DNA of 15,316 bases from Atopobium sp. (lineage in GTDB: Bacteria; Actinomycetota; Coriobacteriia; Coriobacteriales; Atopobiaceae), in the NCBI GenBank assembly GCA_015259045.1, contig JABZHD010000012.1, forward strand, positions 1 through 15,316. Reading direction: 5' to 3'. Shown here piece by piece: positions 1-6,938 of this stretch. The translations under genes and the position numbers were made by a program. The notes beneath the pieces are model-generated. The model did not search any database and had not been told where the DNA came from. It worked only from the letters and a program-made list of their open reading frames with translations. Positions within the stretch are counted from its first letter, which is position 1. The number at the start of each line of letters is the position of its first letter.

Positions 1-981
1 ATTGTCATGTCTATGCTCATGCGCGCAACTCCTGAGCAGGTCCGTCTTATCATGGTTGACCCAAAGCGCGTTGAGTTTACGGGTTACGCTGGTCTTCCTC
101 ACCTGTATGTTCCAGTTGTTACCGAGCCAAGGCAGGCCGCAAGTGCGCTTCAGTGGGGCGTCACCGAGATGGAGCGCCGCCTTAAAGTATTTGAGCACTA
201 CAAAGTGCGTGACATTAAGACGTACAACAGAAATGTTGATGGCGATAAGTACGCTGATATGGAGAATCCTCCAAAGCACATGCCGTACTTTGTCATTGTC
301 ATCGACGAGCTTGCTGACCTTATGATGGTTGCGGGCAAAGACGTTGAGTCTTCCATTGTCCGTATTGCTCAGCTTGGTCGTGCTGCAGGTATTCACCTGA
401 TCGTTGCAACGCAGCGTCCTTCTGCAGACGTCGTAACTGGTCTGATCCGTGCAAACATTGATAACCGTGTTGCGCTCTCAGTTGATAACTCTTTGAACTC
501 CCGCATTATTCTTGACCAAAAGGGTGCTGAGCAGCTGCTGGGTAAGGGTGACATGCTGGTTAAACTTCGTGGTAAGAAGCCTAATCGCGCACAGGGTTGT
601 TGGGTTTCTGACGAGGAGATTGAGGAGACCGTTAAATACATCCGCACTCAGCGTGTGGCCGAATATCACGACAACATCTTGACCGTTGCAACTCCAACAC
701 AGGCCGATGGTGTTGGCGGAGTTGGTGGTATGGCACAGGCAGATGACCCACTTATTTGGGAAGCTGCGCGCATTATTGTGGATTCTCAGCTAGGTTCTAC
801 ATCTAGTTTGCAAAGAGCACTCTCTGTTGGGTATGCTCGTGCTGGTAGAATTATGGATATGCTTGAGGCAAAAGGTGTCGTTGGCCCAGCCAACGGATCA
901 AAGCCTCGAGAAGTTCTTATCGATAAAGATGCTCTTGAAGAGCTCAAAGTTCAAGACGCTGCCTATAGGGAGGTAGAGTAA
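1..981 (+). CDS. ftsK: DNA translocase FtsK/SpoIIIE, C-terminal part (5' end outside window)
   Basis: ATP-driven DNA pump that moves chromosome termini through the division septum and helps dimer resolution; it acts at the inner membrane. The reading frame is already open at base 1, so this is a 3' fragment of 326 residues; the N-terminal membrane region and the Walker A loop lie upstream. Visible are the VDPKRVEF stretch (residues 19-26), the Walker B strand ending in IDELADLMM (101-109, acidic pair D102/E103), the ATQRPS sensor-like motif (136-141) and the conserved RANIDNRVAL/GKGDML region of the RecA-like motor. Residues from about 247 (DDPLIWEAARIIVDS) onward match the winged-helix gamma domain that reads orienting DNA sequences. 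An ATG at base 7 is only an internal methionine. The gene ends 2 nt before the RodZ-like gene, so the two are very likely cotranscribed. The family call is secure; FtsK versus SpoIIIE cannot be separated here. Confidence 0.96.
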   Translation: MVMSMLMRATPEQVRLIMVDPKRVEFTGYAGLPHLYVPVVTEPRQAASALQWGVTEMERRLKVFEHYKVRDIKTYNRNVDGDKYADMENPPKHMPYFVIVIDELADLMMVAGKDVESSIVRIAQLGRAAGIHLIVATQRPSADVVTGLIRANIDNRVALSVDNSLNSRIILDQKGAEQLLGKGDMLVKLRGKKPNRAQGCWVSDEEIEETVKYIRTQRVAEYHDNILTVATPTQADGVGGVGGMAQADDPLIWEAARIIVDSQLGSTSSLQRALSVGYARAGRIMDMLEAKGVVGPANGSKPREVLIDKDALEELKVQDAAYREVE

Positions 982-983
982 GC

Positions 984-2489
984 ATGCCACGCCCTCGTTT
1001 TAGTGAGATGCTCGTAGAACGTAGACGTCAGCTCGGGCTTTCTATCACTCAAGCATCAAAGATTCTTCGCCTCAAGGAGCAGGCACTTATTGCTTTTGAG
1101 GAAGGCGATTTTAAGAATATGCCTCAGAGCGGTTATGCTCAGGGCATGCTCTCTTCGTATGCTCGCTACCTGGGACTCAATCCGCGTGAGATTGTAGACC
1201 TCTTCCAGGAGGAGAGCTACGAGTTTGAAAACGGCACCTATTCTCATGAGTTGCGTCGTCGTACGCGAGATACCCAGTCTGGTCGTGGCATTGCTGGTTA
1301 TGACGTTGTAAACGAGTCTGGTAGCAGGCCAAAGGCGTACGTACAGTACCACGGTCTTCTCCCCACATCGGGTGGACCAGCTGGCGATATGGGCGCATTT
1401 GCAACTACGTCTGGTGTTCGCTCCAGACAAACCGGTGTGCCTCTGGGTGCTCAGGCATCTGAGGAGGATGCTGGCGGCTACTCGTATTCTCGCTATGCCA
1501 CAGGTCATGCGTACAACGCTGGTATTGAAGAGGCTTCTCGTCAGAAGACTATGGCAAGCCGTACGCGCGGTGGCGTTCAGCGCAAGCGTGTGGGTATTGC
1601 AGGCGTTAGCATTCCAGCTTACAAAGACGATGTAACCAGAAGAACTGTTGCTCCAAGCGATTACACCGATGACCTTCGTTATGACAATGTAACTGCTCCA
1701 TACGAGCGTGCATCAACCATTTCTGGTCGTCGTGGATCAAGAAATATCGCGCAGGTAGATAGGCCTAATGTTCGCCGTCGCCAGCCATCTGGCGCTGCTG
1801 CTCAACAACGTCGTGCTCCTCAAAGACCAGGCGTTATGGGAGCACTTCAGAATTACTTCTCTGACACAGGACGCACTATTGCCACTGTGTTTGCTCTTGT
1901 TGTTGTGATTATTACTGCCGTTTTGCTGTTCAGCGTTCGTTCCTGCATGACAGCTCGTACTACACCTACTACAACAAAGACAGTAAGCGTTAATAATTCA
2001 ACAACAGATTCTTCAAAGAATTCCACTACCACAAATAGCAACACGGACACTTCTAAGAAGGATTCAACTGATGCTTCTAAGAGCACCACTACAACTGAGC
2101 CAAAGAAGGAAGAGACTCCTAAGCAGACTACCGTAGTGGTTACTGTTGCAGATGGTCAGACCAGTTGGGTTGAGATTACTGTTGATGGTAAGAGTGTTGA
2201 GGCTGATGCAATTACTGGTCCTTGGTCTCAGACATACACCGTCACTGATTCCATGAACGTTCTTGCAGGTACACCTGGTGCTGTTGCGGTAACTGTTAAC
2301 GGTACTGCTAAGCCATTTGACGCAAATGCTTCTGGTATTGGTACCTTGACCATTCAGGGCACTAAGCCTGCTGATAGTACTGCAGCAAATGCTTCTGGAA
2401 CTCAAACAAACAGCACGTCAACAAGTACTACCGGTGGAACTTCTGGCACCACTAACAACCAGAATTCCAACAGCAATTCAAGCAACTAA
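984..2489 (+). CDS. RodZ-like protein: cytoplasmic HTH, one TM segment, extracellular DUF4115-like domain
   Basis: A 501-residue protein with RodZ architecture. Residues 8-75 form an Xre-type HTH (LGLSITQASKILRLKEQALI, then the YAQGMLSSYARYLGL helix pair typical of RodZ). Residues 80-290 are a long, basic, Tyr/Ser/Gly/Arg-rich cytoplasmic linker. One hydrophobic segment spans about 298-317. A Ser/Thr/Asn/Lys-rich extracellular stalk (325-382) leads to a beta-rich domain (383-460; SWVEITVDGKSV, GPWSQTYTV) resembling the RodZ C-terminal domain, followed by a Ser/Thr/Asn tail to 501. Family knowledge: RodZ links MreB or division proteins to the wall-synthesis machinery. Here it follows ftsK by 2 nt, which hints at a division or envelope role (inference). 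A ribosome site AGGGAGG (967-973) supports the ATG at 984. It is longer than the roughly 300-340 residues usual for RodZ because of the two low-complexity linkers. A DNA-binding regulator is less likely given the membrane segment. Confidence 0.85.
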   Translation: MPRPRFSEMLVERRRQLGLSITQASKILRLKEQALIAFEEGDFKNMPQSGYAQGMLSSYARYLGLNPREIVDLFQEESYEFENGTYSHELRRRTRDTQSGRGIAGYDVVNESGSRPKAYVQYHGLLPTSGGPAGDMGAFATTSGVRSRQTGVPLGAQASEEDAGGYSYSRYATGHAYNAGIEEASRQKTMASRTRGGVQRKRVGIAGVSIPAYKDDVTRRTVAPSDYTDDLRYDNVTAPYERASTISGRRGSRNIAQVDRPNVRRRQPSGAAAQQRRAPQRPGVMGALQNYFSDTGRTIATVFALVVVIITAVLLFSVRSCMTARTTPTTTKTVSVNNSTTDSSKNSTTTNSNTDTSKKDSTDASKSTTTTEPKKEETPKQTTVVVTVADGQTSWVEITVDGKSVEADAITGPWSQTYTVTDSMNVLAGTPGAVAVTVNGTAKPFDANASGIGTLTIQGTKPADSTAANASGTQTNSTSTSTTGGTSGTTNNQNSNSNSSN

Positions 2490-2497
2490 ACGCCATA

Positions 2498-2519
2498 GGG
2501 CGAGAAGTTCTTCTCGCCC
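2498..2519 (+). terminator. Perfect intergenic hairpin without T-tract (possible attenuator or processing stem)
   Basis: GGGCGAGAA and TTCTCGCCC form a perfect GC-rich 9-bp stem closing a 4-nt loop (2507-2510), in the 48-nt gap between the RodZ-like gene and yajQ. It is followed by AGGTAATACGG and not by a T-run, so a classical intrinsic terminator is doubtful. The yajQ ribosome site GGAGG begins only 10 nt after it. It could be a 3' stabilising or processing stem for the upstream message, or a partial terminator. The stem is seen directly; its function is inferred. Confidence 0.55.
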
Positions 2520-2537
2520 AGGTAATACGGAGGGGAA

Positions 2538-3035
2538 ATGGCTAAAGAATCAAGCTTTGACGTTGTGTCTGAAGTAGACATGATGGAAGTTGATAATGCA
2601 TTTCAGCAGGCAGCTCGTGAGCTAACTCAGCGCTACGATCTTAAGGATTCTGGTGCAACACTTGAGCTCTCAAAGAAAGAGGGTAAGTTCACTATTGAGG
2701 CTCCTGCAGACTTTGTAGCATCTCAGGTGAGGGATGTTCTTGGCTCCAAGCTGGTAAAGCGCGGAATTGATCTTACTGCTATTCGTTGGGGAGACCCCAT
2801 TCCAGCAGCAGGTTCTACCGTGCGTCAAATTGGCTCTATTGTTTCTGGTATTGACCAGGAAACCGCCAAGAAGATTGCTAAAGATATTCGTGATATGAAA
2901 GTTAAGGCTAAGGCAACCGTTGAGGGCGATAAGCTGCGTGTTTCTAGCGCTTCTCGCGATGTTCTTCAGTCTGTGATTGCAAGCCTTAAGGAGAAAGACT
3001 ATGGCCAGCCCCTCCAGTTCAACAACTATCGATAG
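2538..3035 (+). CDS. yajQ: YajQ family (DUF520) nucleotide-binding protein
   Basis: A 165-residue cytosolic protein, full length for the family (E. coli YajQ is about 163). It begins with the conserved SSFDVVSEVDMMEVDNA segment, carries two alpha/beta repeats (LKDSGATLEL...FTIEAP and later VKAKATVEGDKLRVSSASRD), and ends in the family's diagnostic PLQFNNYR. YajQ proteins bind RNA or nucleotides, and some homologues bind cyclic di-GMP; the role in this organism is unknown. The ATG at 2538 follows GGAGGGG (2529-2535). The 3' end overlaps rimO by 35 nt, so translation of the two is probably linked. It may sit under the upstream ftsK transcript, modulated by the hairpin at 2498-2519. The family call is secure; the function is open. 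Confidence 0.95.
   Translation: MAKESSFDVVSEVDMMEVDNAFQQAARELTQRYDLKDSGATLELSKKEGKFTIEAPADFVASQVRDVLGSKLVKRGIDLTAIRWGDPIPAAGSTVRQIGSIVSGIDQETAKKIAKDIRDMKVKAKATVEGDKLRVSSASRDVLQSVIASLKEKDYGQPLQFNNYR
2988..2993 (+). promoter_or_regulatory. Ribosome binding site that fixes the rimO start inside yajQ
   Basis: AAGGAG lies 7 nt before the ATG at 3001, within the last codons of yajQ. An in-frame TTG at 2977 gives a longer frame but has no such site, so the ATG is preferred. Confidence 0.8.
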
Positions 3036-4407
3036 GGGCTACAACGTCCTATACATCACGTTAGGATGCGCTAAAAATGAGGTTGATACAGATCGCATGC
3101 GTGCGCGTCTTTTGGCCTCTGGTTTTGGTGAAGTTGCAGATCCAGACTCAGCAGACGTTGCAATTATCAACACCTGCTCATTCTTGGCTTCAGCAACAGA
3201 GGAGTCCATTGAAGCTACACTTGAGATTGCTGAGGGCGCTTCTGAGGGAGTGCGCAAGCTGCCCATTATTATGTGTGGCTGCGTTCCTTCCAGGTACGGC
3301 GCAGAGCTTAACGAGCAGCTCCCTGAAGTTGCTGCGTTTGTTCCGGCAGATCAAGAAGATGGCATTGTCAGCGTTGTTGCAGACGTTCTGAATATCCCTG
3401 AGCCTACACAGTCTATTGTTGCTGCCCATGGAATGCTGCGTACTATTGATGGCGCCAGTGCATTTGTAAAGATTTCCGAGGGCTGTGATAGATTCTGTGC
3501 TTTCTGCGCCATTCCATACATTCGTGGCCACTATCACTCAAGACCTGCTGAAGAGATTCTTCAAGAGGTACATGAGCTGATGGAAGGTGGTGTTCGTGAG
3601 GTTATTCTGATTGGCCAGGACACCGGTATCTGGGGTTCAGATATGCCTGATACAGCAGATGGTCAGACACCAACGCTTGCCAAGCTTATGCAGCAGGTTG
3701 CTGAGGTAGTTCGTCCTTACAGGGGATGGATTCGCGTTTTGTATCTGCAGCCAGAAGGTATGACCGATGAGCTCATCAGCACCATTCGCGATACACCTGA
3801 GGTTTTACCTTACATTGATATTCCAATTCAACACTGCAACGAGCGCATTCTTAAGCGTATGGGTCGTTCTGGCTTTACACAGGAGCTTCGCGAGCTTTTT
3901 GATCGCCTCAGAACTGAGATTCCTGGTATGGTTCTCCGTACCACGGGAATGTGTGGCTTCCCAGGCGAGACTGATGATGAATCAGATGAGCTCTACGACT
4001 TCATTCAGGAGCAGGAGTTTGATTACACATCCGTCTTTACCTATTCACCAGAAGAGGGAACTCTTGGTGCAAAGATGTCTGATCAGGTTCCAGATGAGGT
4101 AAAGATTGAGCGCACTCAGCGCCTGCTTGACCTTGTTGAACAACTCGGTTTTGCAGCCACCGCTCGTCACGTTGGCGAGCGCTGTGAGGTCATTATTGAC
4201 GGAATTGAAGAATCTGACGAGGGCACTGAGCTTATCGGCCATACGTGGTTCCAGGCTCCAGACTGTGATGGTGCTGTTCACATTGCAGAGGGAGAGGCTT
4301 CTGTTGGAGATATTGTCCTCTGTGACCTGGTAGATTCATTCTGCTATGAAATAATTGGCGAGATTGTAGACACTACAGACACACAGTCTGGCGAGAAAAC
4401 CGTTTAG
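3001..4407 (+). CDS. rimO: Ribosomal protein S12 (Asp) methylthiotransferase RimO
   Basis: Radical-SAM enzyme that adds a methylthio group to the beta-carbon of a conserved aspartate of ribosomal protein S12. From the ATG at 3001 it is 468 residues. The N-terminal UPF0004 domain shows LGCAKNEVDTDRM with Cys23, NTCSF with Cys59 and CGC with Cys94, the three ligands of the auxiliary iron-sulfur cluster. The radical-SAM site is C162-x3-C166-x2-C169 (GCDRFCAFCAIPYIRG). A C-terminal TRAM-like domain follows (about 395-457). The LGCAKN-D spacing and AIPYIRG (against MiaB's FGCQMN and IVPYVRG further down) separate RimO from the miaB gene at 10892. The start lies inside yajQ with its own ribosome site. 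pgsA starts 13 nt after the stop. RimO is well supported; it depends on an iron-sulfur supply not encoded here. Confidence 0.96.
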   Translation: MASPSSSTTIDRGYNVLYITLGCAKNEVDTDRMRARLLASGFGEVADPDSADVAIINTCSFLASATEESIEATLEIAEGASEGVRKLPIIMCGCVPSRYGAELNEQLPEVAAFVPADQEDGIVSVVADVLNIPEPTQSIVAAHGMLRTIDGASAFVKISEGCDRFCAFCAIPYIRGHYHSRPAEEILQEVHELMEGGVREVILIGQDTGIWGSDMPDTADGQTPTLAKLMQQVAEVVRPYRGWIRVLYLQPEGMTDELISTIRDTPEVLPYIDIPIQHCNERILKRMGRSGFTQELRELFDRLRTEIPGMVLRTTGMCGFPGETDDESDELYDFIQEQEFDYTSVFTYSPEEGTLGAKMSDQVPDEVKIERTQRLLDLVEQLGFAATARHVGERCEVIIDGIEESDEGTELIGHTWFQAPDCDGAVHIAEGEASVGDIVLCDLVDSFCYEIIGEIVDTTDTQSGEKTV

Positions 4408-4420
4408 TTGGGGATAGGTC

Positions 4421-5026
4421 ATGTCATCAAAGACAATTTGGACACCTGCAAATATTGTTACCTGTGCTCGAGTGGTGCTGGTACCCTTTTGGCTTCTCCT
4501 TGCACAGCTATTAGGTGTATCTCTGGCTGATTCTCTGGCAACGCCTGGTTTTAACCTCGGAGCTTTTCTTGTTTTTATCGGCTATGCTGTCATTTCTTTG
4601 ACCGATAAGCTTGATGGTTACCTTGCCCGTAGTAGAAATGAAGTTACTACCTTTGGCAAGTTCTTAGATCCAATTGCCGATAAACTTGCTGTTGTTGTAG
4701 CTCTTTTTGTACTTCTAGAGTGGCATATGGTTTCTCCTTGGGTGCTCTTAGTGATTGTTGCACGAGAGTTTTTGGTATCAGGCCTTAGGATGGTTGTTGC
4801 TTCAAAGGGAGTTGTTATTGCAGCTTCTGACTTGGGTAAGTGGAAGACCGCAACAACTATGGTTGCTATCTGCGGTTTACTCTTCTTGCCAAGTATTCCT
4901 GGTGGAATGATTCAGGACGTTTTGCTCTTTATCTTCAACGCATCTATGTGGGTTGCAGTAGTTCTAACGGCCTGGTCAGGAATTGACTACTTTGTAAAGT
5001 CGTGGCAATACATTGCTGAAGTTTAA
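4421..5026 (+). CDS. pgsA: CDP-diacylglycerol-glycerol-3-phosphate 3-phosphatidyltransferase
   Basis: Makes phosphatidylglycerol phosphate from CDP-diacylglycerol and glycerol-3-phosphate, the committed step to phosphatidylglycerol and cardiolipin, in the cytoplasmic membrane. The 201-residue protein has the complete CDP-alcohol phosphatidyltransferase signature: D62-xx-D65-G66-xx-A69-R70-x8-G79-xxx-D83-xxx-D87, with all metal and substrate residues in place. The N-terminus (WTPANIVTCARVVLVPF) fits PgsA. About five or six hydrophobic segments are visible, near 15-32, 44-60, 88-104, 105-125, 143-160 and 165-190. Related actinobacterial CDP-alcohol transferases such as PgsA1/PIS or cardiolipin synthase share the signature, but the place next to cinA-recA is the usual one for pgsA. 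The ATG at 4421 follows a GGGGATAGG stretch. The gene closes the first transcription unit at a terminator. Confidence 0.93.
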   Translation: MSSKTIWTPANIVTCARVVLVPFWLLLAQLLGVSLADSLATPGFNLGAFLVFIGYAVISLTDKLDGYLARSRNEVTTFGKFLDPIADKLAVVVALFVLLEWHMVSPWVLLVIVAREFLVSGLRMVVASKGVVIAASDLGKWKTATTMVAICGLLFLPSIPGGMIQDVLLFIFNASMWVAVVLTAWSGIDYFVKSWQYIAEV

Positions 5027-5032
5027 CAAGAT

Positions 5033-5057
5033 GGCGTCTCACTGAGGCGCCGCTTTT
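5033..5057 (+). terminator. Intrinsic terminator after pgsA
   Basis: GGCGTCTC (5033-5040) pairs with GAGGCGCC (5044-5051), 8 bp with one G-U, around a 3-nt loop, followed by GCTTTT. It begins 7 nt after the pgsA stop and is placed to end the ftsK-pgsA unit. The T-run is short but the stem is strong. Confidence 0.8.
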
Positions 5058-5110
5058 GTATCAGATAAGCTTATGTGCAGGTCAAACGGTTTTGTGCTTA
5101 ATGAAAAGTT

Positions 5111-5617
5111 GTGATTCAAATGTTTTCATCTGAAGTTCTTTCAGAAGCTCAAAGTGTTATTTCAGATGCCCTCGCATCAGGTCTTACCGTTGCTTCCGCC
5201 GAGTCTTGTACGGGAGGACTTGTTGCAGGCGCGCTTACGGCTATCTCTGGATCATCAAGCGTATTTAAGGGCTCTGTTGTAAGCTATACCATTGAGATTA
5301 AGCAAAAGGTATTAGGCGTTTCAAAAGACATTTTTGATGAACCGTCTCTTGGCGCTGTTTCTGAGCTCTGCGCAGCTCAAATGGCTTCGGGCGTTAGAGA
5401 CGTTATTGGATCAGATATTGCAGTTTCCGTTACAGGAATAGCAGGACCAACAGGAGAAGAACCTGGTAAACCAGTTGGAACAGTTTGGTTTGGCATTAAC
5501 AGCAAAAACTTTACCAATACGGTCTGCAAACATTTTTCTGGTAATAGAGAACAGGTGCGAGAAGCTGCTGTTTTGCAGGCTTTACAATTAATTCATGAAG
5601 CAATTGTGAAGGCTTAA
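5111..5617 (+). CDS. pncC: CinA C-terminal domain protein, nicotinamide-nucleotide amidase (PncC type)
   Basis: Stand-alone C-terminal domain of CinA; the family deamidates nicotinamide mononucleotide to nicotinate mononucleotide in pyridine-nucleotide recycling. The 168 residues match the E. coli YgaD size. Visible motifs are AESCTGGLVAGALTAISGSS (30-49; ESCTGG is the active-site signature), GSVVSYT (54-60) and VTGIAGPTGEEPGKPVGTVW. The N-terminal molybdopterin-binding-like half of full CinA is absent; a terminator and no such frame lie upstream. The start is uncertain: GTG at 5111 or ATG at 5120, neither with a good ribosome site. The pgsA-cinA-recA order is the common actinobacterial one and gave the old competence/damage-inducible name, but terminators on both sides put it in its own transcript here. 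No clear promoter was seen in 5058-5110. Confidence 0.9.
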   Translation: MIQMFSSEVLSEAQSVISDALASGLTVASAESCTGGLVAGALTAISGSSSVFKGSVVSYTIEIKQKVLGVSKDIFDEPSLGAVSELCAAQMASGVRDVIGSDIAVSVTGIAGPTGEEPGKPVGTVWFGINSKNFTNTVCKHFSGNREQVREAAVLQALQLIHEAIVKA

Positions 5618-5634
5618 AATCCGATTTTAATAGG

Positions 5635-5672
5635 GAGGCTCAAAGCTAGTTTGTTTTGAGCCTCTTAATTTC
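5635..5672 (+). terminator. Intrinsic terminator after cinA/pncC
   Basis: GAGGCTCAAA (5635-5644) and TTTGAGCCTC (5655-5664) form a perfect 10-bp stem around a 10-nt loop, followed by TTAATTTCT. It isolates recA from the cinA transcript. Confidence 0.85.
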
Positions 5673-5741
5673 TGCGACTATGCAGGACTTATACAGTCAA
5701 ATCTGTAATTAAGAAGAAATTAACTGCTCAAGAGCGGAAAA

Positions 5742-5774
5742 ATAGAGGTAAGAATTCAGACAAATTCCCTCTAT
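5742..5774. repeat. Imperfect dyad just upstream of the recA promoter
   Basis: ATAGAGG (5742-5748) is complementary to CCTCTAT (5768-5774). Inside it GAATT (5752-5756) is complementary to AATTC (5763-5767), with a 3-nt asymmetric bulge. It ends 17 nt before the -35 box. It could be an extra operator or an AT-rich upstream element; no protein can be assigned. The rest of the gap 5673-5741 shows nothing I can name. Confidence 0.4.
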
Positions 5775-5791
5775 AGAGTATATGTTTGACG

Positions 5792-5820
5792 TTGACATAG
5801 AACGTCTGTTCTTATATTAT
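5792..5820 (+). promoter_or_regulatory. recA promoter (near-consensus sigma-A/70 type)
   Basis: The -35 TTGACA (5792-5797), a 17-bp spacer and the -10 TATTAT (5815-5820) give a near-perfect housekeeping promoter. The expected start of transcription is near 5826-5828, leaving a short leader before the AAGGAG site (5839-5844) and the ATG at 5850. An alternative -35, TTGACG, sits at 5786 but spaces poorly. Confidence 0.88.
5799..5812. promoter_or_regulatory. LexA-type SOS operator in the recA promoter spacer
   Basis: AGAAC-GTCT-GTTCT is a 14-bp perfect palindrome outside its central 4 nt. It matches the GAAC-N4-GTTC core of LexA boxes in Gram-positive bacteria, including Actinobacteria and Bacillus. 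It fills the spacer between the -35 and -10 boxes, so a bound repressor would block RNA polymerase directly. The palindrome is seen; LexA binding is inferred from the known family consensus. Confidence 0.85.
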
Positions 5821-5849
5821 CGTGGTATCAGAAAGAGCAAGGAGTATTC

Positions 5850-6938
5850 ATGGCTAAAAAGGCAGTTTCAAAAGAGATTAAAGCTCGTACTACTGGTGAT
5901 GAGAGGGATGAGGTTATCTCTTCAACCACTGCAGAGATCGAGAAGAAATTTGGTGCAGGCGCCATTATGCGTTTAGGTGAGGGTGGTCCTGCCTTTGATA
6001 TTCAGGCCATTCCAACTGGCTCACTTGCTCTTGATGCAGCATTGGGTATTGGCGGCGTTCCTCGCGGCCGTATCGTAGAGATTTATGGCCCAGAGTCCTC
6101 TGGTAAGACAACTCTTTCTCTAGAAATTCTTGCAGAAGCTCAGGCTCTCGGTGGTGTCGTTGCCTTTATTGACGCAGAACACGCACTAGACCCAGGTTAT
6201 GCAGCTCGTATTGGCGTTGATATTGATGATGTTTTAATTTCTCAGCCAGATACTGGTGAGCAGGCTCTTGAGATTTGTGACATGCTTGTTCGCTCAGGCG
6301 CTATTGATGTTGTAGTTGTAGACTCTGTTGCTGCTCTTGTTCCTCGTGCAGAGATTGAGGGAGAGATTGGCGATTCTAGCGTTGGTCTTCAGGCTCGTCT
6401 CATGAGTCAAGCTCTCCGTAAGTTAGCTGGCTCTCTTTCAAAGTCTAATACGCTCTGTATTTTCATTAACCAACTTAGAGAGAAGATTGGCGTAATGTTT
6501 GGAAGCCCAGAGACCACTTCCGGTGGTAGGGCTCTGAAGTTCTTCTCCACTGTCCGTATGGATATTCGCCGTGTTGACAGCATTAAGGTAAATGGAGAAA
6601 ACGTTGGTAACCGTGTTCGCGTCAAGGTTGTAAAGAACAAGGTTGCTCCACCTTTTAAGGTTGCTGAGTTTGACATTATGTATGGTCAAGGCATCTCCAA
6701 AGAAGGTTCCATTCTTGATATGGCTGTTGACTTTGAGATTGTTAACAAGTCTGGCGCTTGGTTCACTTATGAGGGCGAGCGTCTTGGTCAGGGTAGAGAA
6801 GCAGCTAAATCTTTCCTTACGGCCAATCCAGACCTTATGGAAGAGATTGATCACAAAGTACGAGTTGCTTGTGGTCTTGTATTTGATGAGGATTCCGAAG
6901 TTGGTACTCCAGTTGCATCGGAAGATTCTGCTGAATAA
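5850..6938 (+). CDS. recA: Recombinase RecA
   Basis: Forms ATP-dependent filaments on single-stranded DNA for homologous recombination and triggers LexA self-cleavage. The 362 residues cover the full protein with a roughly 14-residue longer N-terminus than E. coli RecA. Walker A is GPESSGKT (80-87). Glu110 in DAEHALDP is the catalytic glutamate. Walker B is [10 protein letters not shown] (near 154-163). The L2/sensor region reads [17 protein letters not shown], the classic RecA signature. The C-terminus is acidic (DEDSEVGT...EDSAE), as is usual for the autoregulatory tail. No intein or frameshift is present. The ATG at 5850 has AAGGAG five nt upstream. The promoter carries a LexA box. The stop TAA shares its last base with the recX ATG (TAATG), so the two are coupled. 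Confidence 0.98.
   Translation: MAKKAVSKEIKARTTGDERDEVISSTTAEIEKKFGAGAIMRLGEGGPAFDIQAIPTGSLALDAALGIGGVPRGRIVEIYGPESSGKTTLSLEILAEAQALGGVVAFIDAEHALDPGYAARIGVDIDDVLISQPDTGEQALEICDMLVRSGAIDVVVVDSVAALVPRAEIEGEIGDSSVGLQARLMSQALRKLAGSLSKSNTLCIFINQLREKIGVMFGSPETTSGGRALKFFSTVRMDIRRVDSIKVNGENVGNRVRVKVVKNKVAPPFKVAEFDIMYGQGISKEGSILDMAVDFEIVNKSGAWFTYEGERLGQGREAAKSFLTANPDLMEEIDHKVRVACGLVFDEDSEVGTPVASEDSAE

Noticed and set aside
1981-2100. Repetitive-looking AC/CA/AG-rich stretch
   Set aside because: It encodes the Ser/Thr/Asn stalk of the RodZ-like protein with varied codons and no exact repeat unit, so it is not a DNA repeat array.
2977-3000. Upstream TTG start for rimO
   Set aside because: No ribosome site precedes it, while the ATG at 3001 has AAGGAG at 7 nt, and the extra residues are not conserved-looking.
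5782-5976. Short plus-strand frame starting in the recA promoter region
   Set aside because: It covers the LexA box, the -10 box and the recA start in another frame, has no ribosome site and no recognisable protein features.
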